Source: Bacteroidota bacterium
GTDB lineage: Bacteria > Bacteroidota > Bacteroidia > UBA7662
Length of the DNA stretch: 56,807 nt
Reading direction: 5' to 3'
NCBI GenBank assembly: GCA_005799025.1
Contig: SYHX01000073.1
Location: 1 to 56,807, forward strand
Shown here: one piece after another, positions 26,751-35,464 of the stretch
How positions within the stretch are numbered: position 1 is the stretch's first letter
Layout: the number at the start of each line of letters is the position of its first letter
Position numbers and translations under genes: made by a program
Notes under the pieces: model-generated
Database searches by the model: none
The model's input: the letters and a program-made list of their open reading frames with translations, nothing else
Told to the model about the DNA's origin: nothing

Positions 26751-29294
26751 ATGGAAATACCCATAGAAACCGCTCCCTCACCGTCGCAAACCGCATTGAA
26801 CAAAGAGGAATTGGTGGCCGAAGTTCTACGCGACTACCAAACAGGTTGGGAAAGCCGTCATGCAAGCTTATTGGGTCGCAAAGAAGTTTTGACCGGTAAA
26901 GCCAAGTTCGGGATTTTTGGCGATGGTAAAGAATTACCCCAATTAGCAATGGCTAAAGCCTTCAGGAAGGGCGATATACGGTCAGGATATTATCGTGATC
27001 AAACGTTTATGCTTGCGACGGGCATGATGACTTTGGAAAGTTTTTTTGCGCAACTATACGCTCACACTTCGGTGGAGCATGAGCCTGCTTCGGGGGGGCG
27101 CTCCATGAACGGACATTTTGCGACCCGATGGCTGGACCAACAAGGTCAAACGGTGAATTTGACAGACAAACCGCAATCCACGGCGGATATCTCGCCCACA
27201 GGTGGTCAAATGGGTAGAGGGCTGGGCATAGCCTATGCTTCCAAATTATACAGAACCTTGCCAAAACTGGATCCTGCTTCTAAGTTCAGCCGAGGTGGCC
27301 ATGAGATTTCGTACGTGACCATTGGGAATGCCTCCACCAGCGAAGGCCATTTTTGGGAAGTCATCAACGCCGGCGGTGTCCTGCAAGTCCCTCTTTTTGT
27401 GTCAATCTGGGATGATGGATACGGGATCTCTGTACCAGCAGCCTACCAAACCACCAAGGAAAATATCGGCGCATTGCTCCAGGGTTTCCGTACCGGATCT
27501 GATGGAAACGGTTATCGGCTGTACACTTGCCCGGGCTGGGATTACCCCCGGCTATGTGCGCTCTACCTCAAAGCTGCGGATTTGTGTCGCCAAGACCATA
27601 TGCCTGTTCTGTTTCATGTGACCGAACTCACTCAGCCGCAGGGGCACAGCACATCGGGATCTCATGAACGTTACAAATCACCCGAAAGGCTACAATGGGA
27701 AAAGAATCATGACTGCTTGAACCGAATGAGGGCCTGGATTCTCGCCCAGGACTTTGCCGATGAAAAAACCCTGGATCGTATCGAAACAGAGGCCGCAACC
27801 CGAGCCAAGGAAGCGTTGAACAAGGCTTACCAGGCCTTCCGTGAAGACCTTGACTCTTGGACAACGGAAACCCTCCAAAGCCTGGAGACCTGCTCTTATG
27901 CGCTCCATTCCCAAATTTCATCGTTGGCAATTACGGCCAACTCAGGAAATACTGAGCATGGAAATACCGATTCGCTGACTCCGAATATTCAACAAAGCGC
28001 TGCAGCCATAGGCCGAGCAATTTCCGACTTGCGCTCTGAACGGGAACCGCTGCGCAGGGATATCATGCAGGCCCTTCGAAGAAGCATTTGGACGGCTCAC
28101 CGACTAGGCCTTGTGGGCTGGGGCAACGAGTCAGTGCAAGAAGCCTACCGCCAAACCCTTGGCCTACGTTCTCGCCTTGAGAGTCTACATTCATTGTTGT
28201 ACAGCCGTGGACTACACAGCCAATCCGTGGAAGCAACTGTGAAGGTTCAGCCTGTACGCGCGCAATACACTGAGGATTCTGAATCGGTCAACGGCTTCGA
28301 AGTCCTCAACCGTTGTTTTGAATACTGGCTCCGTGAGGAGCCCCGCTTTGTTGCTTTGGGTGAAGATGTCGGAAAAATTGGTGATGTCAATCAAGGATTT
28401 GCAGGACTGCAAGATAAGTTTGGAGAGCTTCGGGTCTCGGATACCGGTATTCGCGAAATGAGTATAGTGGGTCAAGGGCTGGGGGCAGCTATGCGAGGCC
28501 TCCGACCCATGGTGGAAATTCAATACCTTGATTATTTGCTCTACGCCATTCAAATCCTCAGCGATGATGTAGCCACCTTGCAATACCGCACGGCAGGTGG
28601 CCAAAAAGCCCCCCTCATCGTACGTACCCGTGGCCATCGTTTGGAAGGGATCTGGCATTCAGGCTCCCCGATGGGTATGATTACACATGCCCTTCGAGGA
28701 ATGCACGTTTTGGTTCCTCGTAACATGGTTCAAGCAGCCGGATTTTATAATACCCTGATGAAAAGCGACGAACCGGCCCTTGTCATCGAATGCCTGAACG
28801 GTTATCGCCTCAAAGAAACCTTGCCTTCCAACCTGCATGAAATTCGTGTCATTCCCGGTCAGGCAGAAATCCTACGCCAAGGGGAAGATCTGACCCTTGT
28901 CACCTACGGATCCTGTTGCCGCATTGCGATGGAAGCCGCAACCTTATTGGAAGATCTCGGGGTTTCAATCGAGATTATCGACGCTCAGAGTTTATTGCCC
29001 TTTGACCAGGAAGGCCTTTGTGCCAAATCGCTTCGCAAAACATCTAGGCTTTTGGTTTTGGACGAGGATGTGCCCGGGGGTGCATCGGCCTACCTTTTGC
29101 AACAAATATTGGAGAGGCAAGGTGGTTTTGCCCTTTTGGATTGGGCTCCCCAAACTCTAACGGCTCAGGCCCATCGACCTGCCTACGGCTCCGATGGGGA
29201 TTATTTCAGCAAACCCTCAGTGGACGATGTAGTGGAGGCTGTTTGGTCGCTAATGGCCTCCGCGGAGCCCGGCTATTTTGCCCCTCTCCCCTAA
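26751..29294 (+). CDS. 2-oxoacid dehydrogenase E1, alpha and beta subunits fused
   Basis: This 847-residue enzyme joins E1-alpha (about 40-390) and E1-beta (about 500-840) of a 2-oxoacid dehydrogenase complex, most like the branched-chain type common in Bacteroidota. It decarboxylates a 2-oxoacid with thiamine diphosphate and passes the acyl group to lipoyl E2. The TPP site is seen as IGNASTSEGHFWEVINAGG, with the VSIWDDGYGISVP stretch; the beta part has LGEDVGKIGDVNQGFAG and LDEDVPGGASAYL. The ATG at 26751 is preferred to an in-frame start at 26655, whose extra residues look non-coding. E2 and E3 are not nearby. A near -10 TATCTTTA is at 26684-26691. Confidence 0.92.
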   Translation: MEIPIETAPSPSQTALNKEELVAEVLRDYQTGWESRHASLLGRKEVLTGKAKFGIFGDGKELPQLAMAKAFRKGDIRSGYYRDQTFMLATGMMTLESFFAQLYAHTSVEHEPASGGRSMNGHFATRWLDQQGQTVNLTDKPQSTADISPTGGQMGRGLGIAYASKLYRTLPKLDPASKFSRGGHEISYVTIGNASTSEGHFWEVINAGGVLQVPLFVSIWDDGYGISVPAAYQTTKENIGALLQGFRTGSDGNGYRLYTCPGWDYPRLCALYLKAADLCRQDHMPVLFHVTELTQPQGHSTSGSHERYKSPERLQWEKNHDCLNRMRAWILAQDFADEKTLDRIETEAATRAKEALNKAYQAFREDLDSWTTETLQSLETCSYALHSQISSLAITANSGNTEHGNTDSLTPNIQQSAAAIGRAISDLRSEREPLRRDIMQALRRSIWTAHRLGLVGWGNESVQEAYRQTLGLRSRLESLHSLLYSRGLHSQSVEATVKVQPVRAQYTEDSESVNGFEVLNRCFEYWLREEPRFVALGEDVGKIGDVNQGFAGLQDKFGELRVSDTGIREMSIVGQGLGAAMRGLRPMVEIQYLDYLLYAIQILSDDVATLQYRTAGGQKAPLIVRTRGHRLEGIWHSGSPMGMITHALRGMHVLVPRNMVQAAGFYNTLMKSDEPALVIECLNGYRLKETLPSNLHEIRVIPGQAEILRQGEDLTLVTYGSCCRIAMEAATLLEDLGVSIEIIDAQSLLPFDQEGLCAKSLRKTSRLLVLDEDVPGGASAYLLQQILERQGGFALLDWAPQTLTAQAHRPAYGSDGDYFSKPSVDDVVEAVWSLMASAEPGYFAPLP

Positions 29295-29323
29295 ATTTGA
29301 GTCAGGTCAAGGCCCTTTCTGAT

Positions 29324-29632
29324 TTAATCAATCGTCACCCACAGGCCTTCGTCTCCTAAGGCAGCTTGAATAGGGAGCAAATCCGCATAAGAACCGGACT
29401 TGACTTGGCATTTTCCTTTGAGATGCACAATCCATGCGCATTGTTCGGCCTGCTCTGCACTATGCTCGCAATACCTTATCAAACAAGTAATGACATGCCC
29501 AAAGGTATTTACTTCATCGTTATGCAAAACAAGGTTACAACCCTCATCTTCCAATTCTAATACTGCATATTCGGGCTTTTCCTTGGTGCTGTTCAAGGGA
29601 GTGAGAGGGCTGAAGCGATCGGAATATTTCAT
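29324..29632 (-). CDS. clpS: ATP-dependent Clp protease adaptor ClpS
   Basis: ClpS binds N-degron substrates and docks on the N-domain of ClpA or ClpC to feed ClpP. The ATG at 29632 gives 102 residues; longer frames run back into prmA. Family stretches are NLVLHNDEVNTFGHVI, SAEQAEQCAWIVHLKGKCQVK and a short C-terminal strand. The acidic DNDE-like core (here HNDEVN) binds the N-terminal amino group. It starts 2 bases after prmA, as the last gene of tpiA-prmA-clpS. clpC, the likely partner, is 3 kb away. Confidence 0.92.
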   Translation of the reverse strand: MKYSDRFSPLTPLNSTKEKPEYAVLELEDEGCNLVLHNDEVNTFGHVITCLIRYCEHSAEQAEQCAWIVHLKGKCQVKSGSYADLLPIQAALGDEGLWVTID

Positions 29633-29634
29633 AT

Positions 29635-30687
29635 TCAAGGTATTAACCTTTTTTCGAACAGCAATGTACTCCATTGGTTCAGTGCAGCTGACCCAATGCA
29701 TACCAGTCCCAACTTGCCGGCCTCCTGAAGCAAGACTCCGTGATCTTCGGTATAAAATCCACTTAGCCATAATTGTCCTCCTTGAACCATGGAAGCTTCA
29801 TAAATAACCATGTCCTTTAGCAAAACATTCCGGTTGATATTGGCCAAAATCAAGTCAAATTTTCCGTGCAACGACGATAAAGTAGGCAATAATCCTGCAT
29901 CACCGCAAAGCCAATCGGCATGGAAGCCTTGGGCGGGAACTGCATTTCGGGTTGCATTCTCTGCGGCATTTTCGGCAGACCAGTCTTCTACATCAATCCC
30001 GATCACCGAAGAAGCTCCTAAACGAGCCGCCAAAATTCCCAAGATCCCTGTTCCGCATCCCATATCCAAAACTCGTGCTCCCTCGAGACGAACAGTCGTA
30101 CCGCTCTGCATTGGAATTTGGTATGGGAGCAAGCCCTCAATCGTATCGGTCTTTTGAGGGCCAGGTTTCCAAACCACATTTTGACCCATTTGAATCGTCT
30201 GTGCAGTTGGCGCTCCTAGAAGCCACCAACTCATCAATAAGGTGGTTTCATGATGCCCGGTACCAAAGGACATCCTCGGCATCATGACCAGTTCCAAATC
30301 CAAGCCCTCCATAGGCTCATGAAAGGGAGCACGAAGTCCCAGGGAAGTTCCCAAACGTATCGGCTGAAAATTAGATTCCCATTCCACATTCCAATTGGTA
30401 TGCGGCATGGTATGCGGACCGTCTATCCACAGGACCTTGTCTTGGTTTTCTCCCAACCAGTAGTCTTGAAAAATGGGGCCTATGGTTTCGACAAGCCCAT
30501 AGGCTTCGATGACTAAGGGTGCATGGGTATCTTTCTTTTGATCGTCGGCGAGAGCCCCTTCCCCCTCTTGGATTGTGGACAAGGTTTCAAAGGCTTCAAA
30601 TCCAACTTCGCCCAACAATGCAATCACCAATTCGCAAGATATTTCATCCTCAACCCCCAGTCGCCAACGTAGGTAAGTCCCCCCCAT
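29635..30687 (-). CDS. prmA: Ribosomal protein L11 methyltransferase
   Basis: PrmA trimethylates ribosomal protein L11 using S-adenosylmethionine. The 350-residue protein carries the family motifs PRMSFGTGHHETT (about 136-148), VLDMGCGTGILGILAARLGA (SAM site, about 207-226) and LILANINRNVLL. The protein is longer than usual (about 275-300): the segment between the FGTGHH and DMGCGTG motifs, about 150-205, carries some 30-40 extra residues with low-complexity, Gln/Thr/Pro-rich sequence. It follows tpiA by 3 bases. Confidence 0.92.
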   Translation of the reverse strand: MGGTYLRWRLGVEDEISCELVIALLGEVGFEAFETLSTIQEGEGALADDQKKDTHAPLVIEAYGLVETIGPIFQDYWLGENQDKVLWIDGPHTMPHTNWNVEWESNFQPIRLGTSLGLRAPFHEPMEGLDLELVMMPRMSFGTGHHETTLLMSWWLLGAPTAQTIQMGQNVVWKPGPQKTDTIEGLLPYQIPMQSGTTVRLEGARVLDMGCGTGILGILAARLGASSVIGIDVEDWSAENAAENATRNAVPAQGFHADWLCGDAGLLPTLSSLHGKFDLILANINRNVLLKDMVIYEASMVQGGQLWLSGFYTEDHGVLLQEAGKLGLVCIGSAALNQWSTLLFEKRLIP

Positions 30688-30690
30688 CGG

Positions 30691-31461
30691 CTAATCCACT
30701 GAACTTAACACAATATCAGCAAAGTCTCTAGCCTTGAGGGAAGCACCGCCCACCAGGGCCCCGTCCACATCGGGGCAAGCCAAAAGCTCCTTGGCATTGG
30801 AAGTATTCACGGACCCTCCGTAAAGAATGCGGATTTGTTCGGCCAAGGTTGAACCTCTTTGTTGAGCAACCCAGGCACGAATCATGGCATGCACTTCGTT
30901 GGCTTGTTGAGGACTGGCGGTCAGTCCTGTCCCGATGGCCCAAACCGGTTCGTAGGCAATGGATAATGAACCTTGATCTAAATCCTGAATTCGAGACCCC
31001 AATGCCTCCATCAATTGTGAGGTAATCACTTCGTTGAAGCTGCCCCCTTGACGTTGTTCCAAGGTTTCCCCAACACAATAGACCGACATCAAGGCATGTT
31101 CTCGCAAACGATCAATTTTGAGACCGCAAATGGCGGAACTTTCGTGGTGGTGCATGCGGCGTTCACTGTGCCCCACCAAGGCAAAGCTGCTGTGCATCGC
31201 AGCCAAGATGCCAGCAGAAATTTCACCTGTATAGGCTCCTTGATTATGCGCTGAACAGTCCTGAGCTCCCATCAATGCCGAACCCTCCAATTCCGAGCGA
31301 AGGGATGCCAAATGGGTGAAAGGAAGAGCTAATCCCCAATCCATGTCCCGGTGCAAACCGTCACGGATCATGGGGACCATTTGCCTGGCAACCAAGCGCC
31401 CCTCTTCCGGCAGGGTGTTCATTTTCCAATTTCCCAAAATCAAGGGCCTGCGTTTGGACAT
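30691..31461 (-). CDS. tpiA: Triosephosphate isomerase
   Basis: TpiA interconverts dihydroxyacetone phosphate and glyceraldehyde 3-phosphate. The 256-residue TIM barrel has the N-terminal LGNWKMN with the catalytic lysine, VGHSERR with the catalytic histidine, YEPVWAIGTGLTASPQQANEVH with the catalytic glutamate and the hinged loop, and ILYGGSVNTSNAKELL for phosphate binding. It heads the tpiA-prmA-clpS operon from a -10 box at 31487-31494. Confidence 0.97.
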   Translation of the reverse strand: MSKRRPLILGNWKMNTLPEEGRLVARQMVPMIRDGLHRDMDWGLALPFTHLASLRSELEGSALMGAQDCSAHNQGAYTGEISAGILAAMHSSFALVGHSERRMHHHESSAICGLKIDRLREHALMSVYCVGETLEQRQGGSFNEVITSQLMEALGSRIQDLDQGSLSIAYEPVWAIGTGLTASPQQANEVHAMIRAWVAQQRGSTLAEQIRILYGGSVNTSNAKELLACPDVDGALVGGASLKARDFADIVLSSVD

Positions 31462-31486
31462 TTGCTTTAAATTTTCAAGTGTGTAA

Positions 31487-31494
31487 CAAAAATA
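31487..31494 (-). promoter_or_regulatory. -10 box of tpiA-prmA-clpS
   Basis: The minus strand reads TATTTTTG (TAnnTTTG), 26 bases before the tpiA ATG. No good -33 TTTG. Confidence 0.45.
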
Positions 31495-31522
31495 ATTCTA
31501 GAAGAAATCACATCAATGACCA

Positions 31523-32659
31523 CTATTTTTTCTCCCAGGTCCGATGAACAGCAGTTGCCTCGTAAATACTTTGAAGAAAATCCCTCTCAACATCCGATAA
31601 GACGAGACCCCGTCTTTGCATCGCCTTTTCAGCAGTTTGAGCAAATTTATCAAAGCGAAAAGTTTCCATGCCATGGGCACCACCCCAGGCAAAGGATGGG
31701 ATGAATTGACGTACAAATCCGCCTCCAAAAATATTAGCTCCAACCCCAACCACAGTACCCGTATTGAACATGGTATTAATTCCGCATTTGGAATGGTCGC
31801 CCATGATTAAACCACAGAAAGTGAGTCCCGTATTTCGAAAACTGCCCGAAGCGATATCCCATAGCTTAACCTGCTCGTAATTGTTTTTGAGGTTGGAATT
31901 ATTGGTATCGGCTCCCCAATTGCACCATCGGCCGATGACTGAATTTCCCATGAAACCATCGTGTCCCTTATTCGAATAAGAATGGAACACCGAATTGGAA
32001 ACTTCACCACCAACCTTGCAATAAGGGCCTACCGTGCTGTCGCCGTAAATTTTGGCTCCCATTTTGATTGTGCTATGCTCCCCAATGGCAACAGGGCCTT
32101 TGATCATGCTTCCAGGCATAATTTCTGCGGACTCGCCAATCCATATCGGGCCCTCCGAAGCATCAAGGACGGCGGATCGAACAATCGCCGAAGGATGTAC
32201 AAAGACCTGATCTGGACAATACACTGCGGTATGGGGATCAGGATTGACCCGTTGGGTCCAAGTTGGCAAGGCCAATTCACCACCTGCTTCCAAAAGCCAT
32301 CCCATATCCTTCCTAATCTGAGAGCCGTTCTTCAAGAAAATATCCTCAGGGTAGGCAATAAATTCTGCTTCGCCATCCCACTGAGTCCATTCCACGCATT
32401 CAGCCTGACCTTTCCAAACCAAATCCGTCTCACCTTGGCGCAAACCCTTATCTTGGCTTATTGATATCGCAGCAAGCAAGAGGTCATCGTTGGGAATAAG
32501 TCGTGAATTCACCGATAAGGTGGCCTCTTGACGTCGCCATAACAAGTTCCACTTTTGGGATAAGGTCAGTATACCAACCCGGCTGTCCTGAGGTCCAAGG
32601 GTGTAGGTTAACGGAAGCAATCCGTTAACTCTAGCGTCGGCGACAAAGGTCAGACCCAT
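31523..32659 (-). CDS. GlmU-like sugar nucleotidyltransferase/acyltransferase-fold protein
   Basis: The 378-residue protein is the Bacteroidota 'putative sugar nucleotidyl transferase' type: a short N-terminal region with ARVNGLLPLTYTLGPQDSRVGILTLSQKW (about 8-37) and a C-terminal left-handed beta-helix of hexapeptide repeats (about 150-340; for example GPVAIGEHSTIKMGAKIYGDSTVGPYCKVGG). N-terminal GlmU-like transferase motifs are weak, so activity is uncertain; a role in cell-surface sugar nucleotide supply is plausible. It starts 3 bases after clpC and is likely co-transcribed with it. Confidence 0.82.
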   Translation of the reverse strand: MGLTFVADARVNGLLPLTYTLGPQDSRVGILTLSQKWNLLWRRQEATLSVNSRLIPNDDLLLAAISISQDKGLRQGETDLVWKGQAECVEWTQWDGEAEFIAYPEDIFLKNGSQIRKDMGWLLEAGGELALPTWTQRVNPDPHTAVYCPDQVFVHPSAIVRSAVLDASEGPIWIGESAEIMPGSMIKGPVAIGEHSTIKMGAKIYGDSTVGPYCKVGGEVSNSVFHSYSNKGHDGFMGNSVIGRWCNWGADTNNSNLKNNYEQVKLWDIASGSFRNTGLTFCGLIMGDHSKCGINTMFNTGTVVGVGANIFGGGFVRQFIPSFAWGGAHGMETFRFDKFAQTAEKAMQRRGLVLSDVERDFLQSIYEATAVHRTWEKK

Positions 32660-32662
32660 ACC

Positions 32663-35326
32663 TCAAGCATCCCCCCCACTTGATGGGTTAGGCTCTTCAT
32701 GGCTCGTTTCATCGGAACCAGAAACCGCTGGTGAGCTGCTTTTACTTTTGCGGCTAGTCTTGGTTGGGGATGCCAAGGGAGACTTTTCTTCAGTGGAAGA
32801 ATTTAGACCTGACGGCTGAGTTACATTCGCTTGCATTTGGCCCTCATCGTTGACATCAAGGTTCAAAAAAGCACCTTTGGTCAATTGCCCACTAATCATT
32901 TGCTCGGCCACCACATCCTCCACGTATTTCTGAATAGCCCTCTTCAGCGGCCTGGCGCCAAATTGCGGGTCATAGCCTTTCTCAGCAAGCAAGTCAAAGG
33001 CTTTGCTGCTAAGCGCTACATGATATCCCAAATCCTTGATTCTGCCCAAGACCGGTACGAGAGTCAAGTGAATTATCCTGTCCAATTCCTGACGCTCAAG
33101 CGGATTGAAGATAATTACATCATCAATTCGATTCAAAAACTCGGGCGAAAATGTTTTCTTGAGAGCGCCTTGAATTACTGCCGAACTTTCTTTTTCGCGG
33201 GCATCCACTTTGCTTGGAGTCGTAAATCCAACGCCGGTTCCAAAATCCTTGAGTTGACGAGATCCAATGTTCGAGGTCAAAATAATTAGGGTATTCTTGA
33301 AGTCCACCTTACGGCCTAAACCATCCGTCAATTGACCGTCATCCAATACTTGCAACAGCAAATTGAATATGTCCGGATGGGCCTTCTCCACCTCATCCAG
33401 AAGAATAACCGAGTAAGGTTTACGACGAACTCGTTCAGTCAACTGGCCACCTTCCTCGTATCCAACATATCCTGGAGGCGCACCCACTAATCGAGACACG
33501 GAGAATTTCTCCATGTATTCGCTCATGTCGATACGGACTAAAGCATCTTCGGAATCGAACAGATAACGTGCAAGTTCCTTGGCCAATTCAGTTTTGCCAA
33601 CCCCTGTTGGCCCCAAGAAAATGAACGAACCCATCGGCTTACTGGGGTCTTTGAGGCCTGCCCTTGTGCGAAGAATTGCCTTGCTGACAGCCTCCACAGC
33701 CTTATCTTGACCAATAATTTTTTCTTTGAGGTCGGAGGGCATTTTGCCGATACGTTCTGCTTCAGACTGAGCAATACGTTTGACCGGTACACCGGTCATC
33801 ATCGCAACCACCTCTGCGATATGGTCATCGTTTACAGTGAATCGGGAACGCTTGGACTCTTCTTCCCAACGGCTCTTGGCATTCTCCAAATCTTCCAGGA
33901 CATGCTTTTCGTTGTCCCGAAGTTTGGCTGCCTCCTCGTAGCGCTGGCTCTTGACCACTTTGTTTTTGAGTTCTCGAATTTCCTCCAAGGCAGCCTCTAA
34001 TTGTATAACATCTTGTGGAACTTTAATGTTCCCGATATGTACTCTTGCACCTGCCTCATCAAGAGCATCGATTGCTTTGTCCGGCAAATACCTATCCGAA
34101 ATATAGCGATCAGTAAGCTTTACACAAGCAGCCAAAGCATCCTCGGTATAGGTTACCTGATGATGATCCTCGTATTTGTGCTTAATGTTATGCAAAATTT
34201 GAAGAGTCTCCTCTGCAGAAGGTGGATCCACCATGACCTTTTGAAAACGACGGTCCAGAGCTCCATCCTTTTCGATAAATTGACGGTATTCATTCAAAGT
34301 TGTGGCGCCAATGCATTGCAACTCTCCTCTTGACAAAGCAGGTTTGAACATGTTGCTAGCATCTAGGGATCCGGAGGCGCCTCCGGCACCCACCATCGTA
34401 TGAATTTCGTCGATAAACAAAATCACATCCGGCGATTTTTCCAGCTCGTTCATCACTGCTTTCATTCTTTCTTCAAATTGACCTCGGTACTTGGTACCTG
34501 CCACCAAAGAAGAAAGATCTAAGGTAACAATACGCTTATCAAACAAAATTCGGGATACTTTCTTCTGATGAATTCGAAGTGCCAAGCCTTCTGCAATGGC
34601 CGTTTTTCCAACACCTGGTTCACCGATGAGGATAGGATTGTTTTTCTTGCGACGACTAAGTATCTGGGAAACTCTTTCGATTTCGGAGTCTCTCCCAATA
34701 ATGGGATCCAATCGTCCATCTTCAGCAAGCAGAGATAAGTCACGTCCAAAATTGTCAAGGACTGGGGTCTTGCTTTTGGGGTTGGCCGATTTGCGAGGCA
34801 AATCACCAGACCCCTTTTTGTCATCATCCCCGTACGCGTCTTCGTATGATGATCGAGGAGAAGCCGGCGGCTCCGTCCTTTCTCTGCCCTCAATCATGGC
34901 ATCAATTTCTTCCTTGACCAACTCATAGGTAAGATCGAATTTTTCGAGTACCCTGTTGGCCAAACAATCCTCATCGCGAAGAATAGATAACAACAAATGA
35001 ACAGTGCCAATCAACTCGCTCTTTAAAAGCTTGGCCTCCAGAAACGTAATCTTAAGGATTTTCTCCGCCTGCTTGGTCAATGGAATTTGATCGGCCTGTA
35101 ACCCCTCCTTTTCGCCTGTATGCCGCATGGAGTCTTCGACAGCAGCTTTGAGTTTGTCAATATTTACACCGAGGTTACGCAAAGTTTTGATGGCCTGCCC
35201 ATCGCCTTCGCGGATAAGACCCAAAAGCAAGTGACCTGCGTCGATATAATCATGTCCCAAGCGTACAGCCTCTTCTCGGCTGAACGCAATGACATCCTTG
35301 ACCTTGGGAGAAAACTTTGCATCCAT
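32663..35326 (-). CDS. clpC: ATP-dependent Clp unfoldase ClpC
   Basis: ClpC is the hexameric AAA+ unfoldase that feeds ClpP. The 887-residue protein has two Clp N repeats (1-150), AAA1 with Walker A GEPGVGKT (about 237-244), a UVR/coiled middle domain (RYEEAAKLRDNEKH, about 430-460) and AAA2 with Walker A GPTGVGKT (about 572-579). The GVGF loop after the second AAA core is the usual ClpP-docking site. The last about 50 residues form a Ser/Pro/Lys-rich tail not needed by the fold. A -10 box lies 17 bases upstream. clpS is in the adjacent operon. Confidence 0.95.
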   Translation of the reverse strand: MDAKFSPKVKDVIAFSREEAVRLGHDYIDAGHLLLGLIREGDGQAIKTLRNLGVNIDKLKAAVEDSMRHTGEKEGLQADQIPLTKQAEKILKITFLEAKLLKSELIGTVHLLLSILRDEDCLANRVLEKFDLTYELVKEEIDAMIEGRERTEPPASPRSSYEDAYGDDDKKGSGDLPRKSANPKSKTPVLDNFGRDLSLLAEDGRLDPIIGRDSEIERVSQILSRRKKNNPILIGEPGVGKTAIAEGLALRIHQKKVSRILFDKRIVTLDLSSLVAGTKYRGQFEERMKAVMNELEKSPDVILFIDEIHTMVGAGGASGSLDASNMFKPALSRGELQCIGATTLNEYRQFIEKDGALDRRFQKVMVDPPSAEETLQILHNIKHKYEDHHQVTYTEDALAACVKLTDRYISDRYLPDKAIDALDEAGARVHIGNIKVPQDVIQLEAALEEIRELKNKVVKSQRYEEAAKLRDNEKHVLEDLENAKSRWEEESKRSRFTVNDDHIAEVVAMMTGVPVKRIAQSEAERIGKMPSDLKEKIIGQDKAVEAVSKAILRTRAGLKDPSKPMGSFIFLGPTGVGKTELAKELARYLFDSEDALVRIDMSEYMEKFSVSRLVGAPPGYVGYEEGGQLTERVRRKPYSVILLDEVEKAHPDIFNLLLQVLDDGQLTDGLGRKVDFKNTLIILTSNIGSRQLKDFGTGVGFTTPSKVDAREKESSAVIQGALKKTFSPEFLNRIDDVIIFNPLERQELDRIIHLTLVPVLGRIKDLGYHVALSSKAFDLLAEKGYDPQFGARPLKRAIQKYVEDVVAEQMISGQLTKGAFLNLDVNDEGQMQANVTQPSGLNSSTEEKSPLASPTKTSRKSKSSSPAVSGSDETSHEEPNPSSGGDA

Positions 35327-35342
35327 GGAACGTGCTTTGGTA

Positions 35343-35370
35343 CAAAATTAGACACAAATTTCGTGCCAAA
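35343..35370 (-). promoter_or_regulatory. clpC promoter
   Basis: The minus strand reads TAATTTTG (35350-35343), an exact TAnnTTTG 17 bases before the ATG, with TTTG at 35370-35367 and a 16-bp spacer, shorter than the usual 19. A second TAATTTTG lies at 35391-35384, so a tandem promoter is possible. Confidence 0.5.
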
Positions 35371-35464
35371 CCTTGATATGATCCAAAATTACATGGATCC
35401 CGTCCTCGGCATACAAAGTGCCTTCAAAGCACCATAGACATCATTGAAATGCCTTATTGGAACC

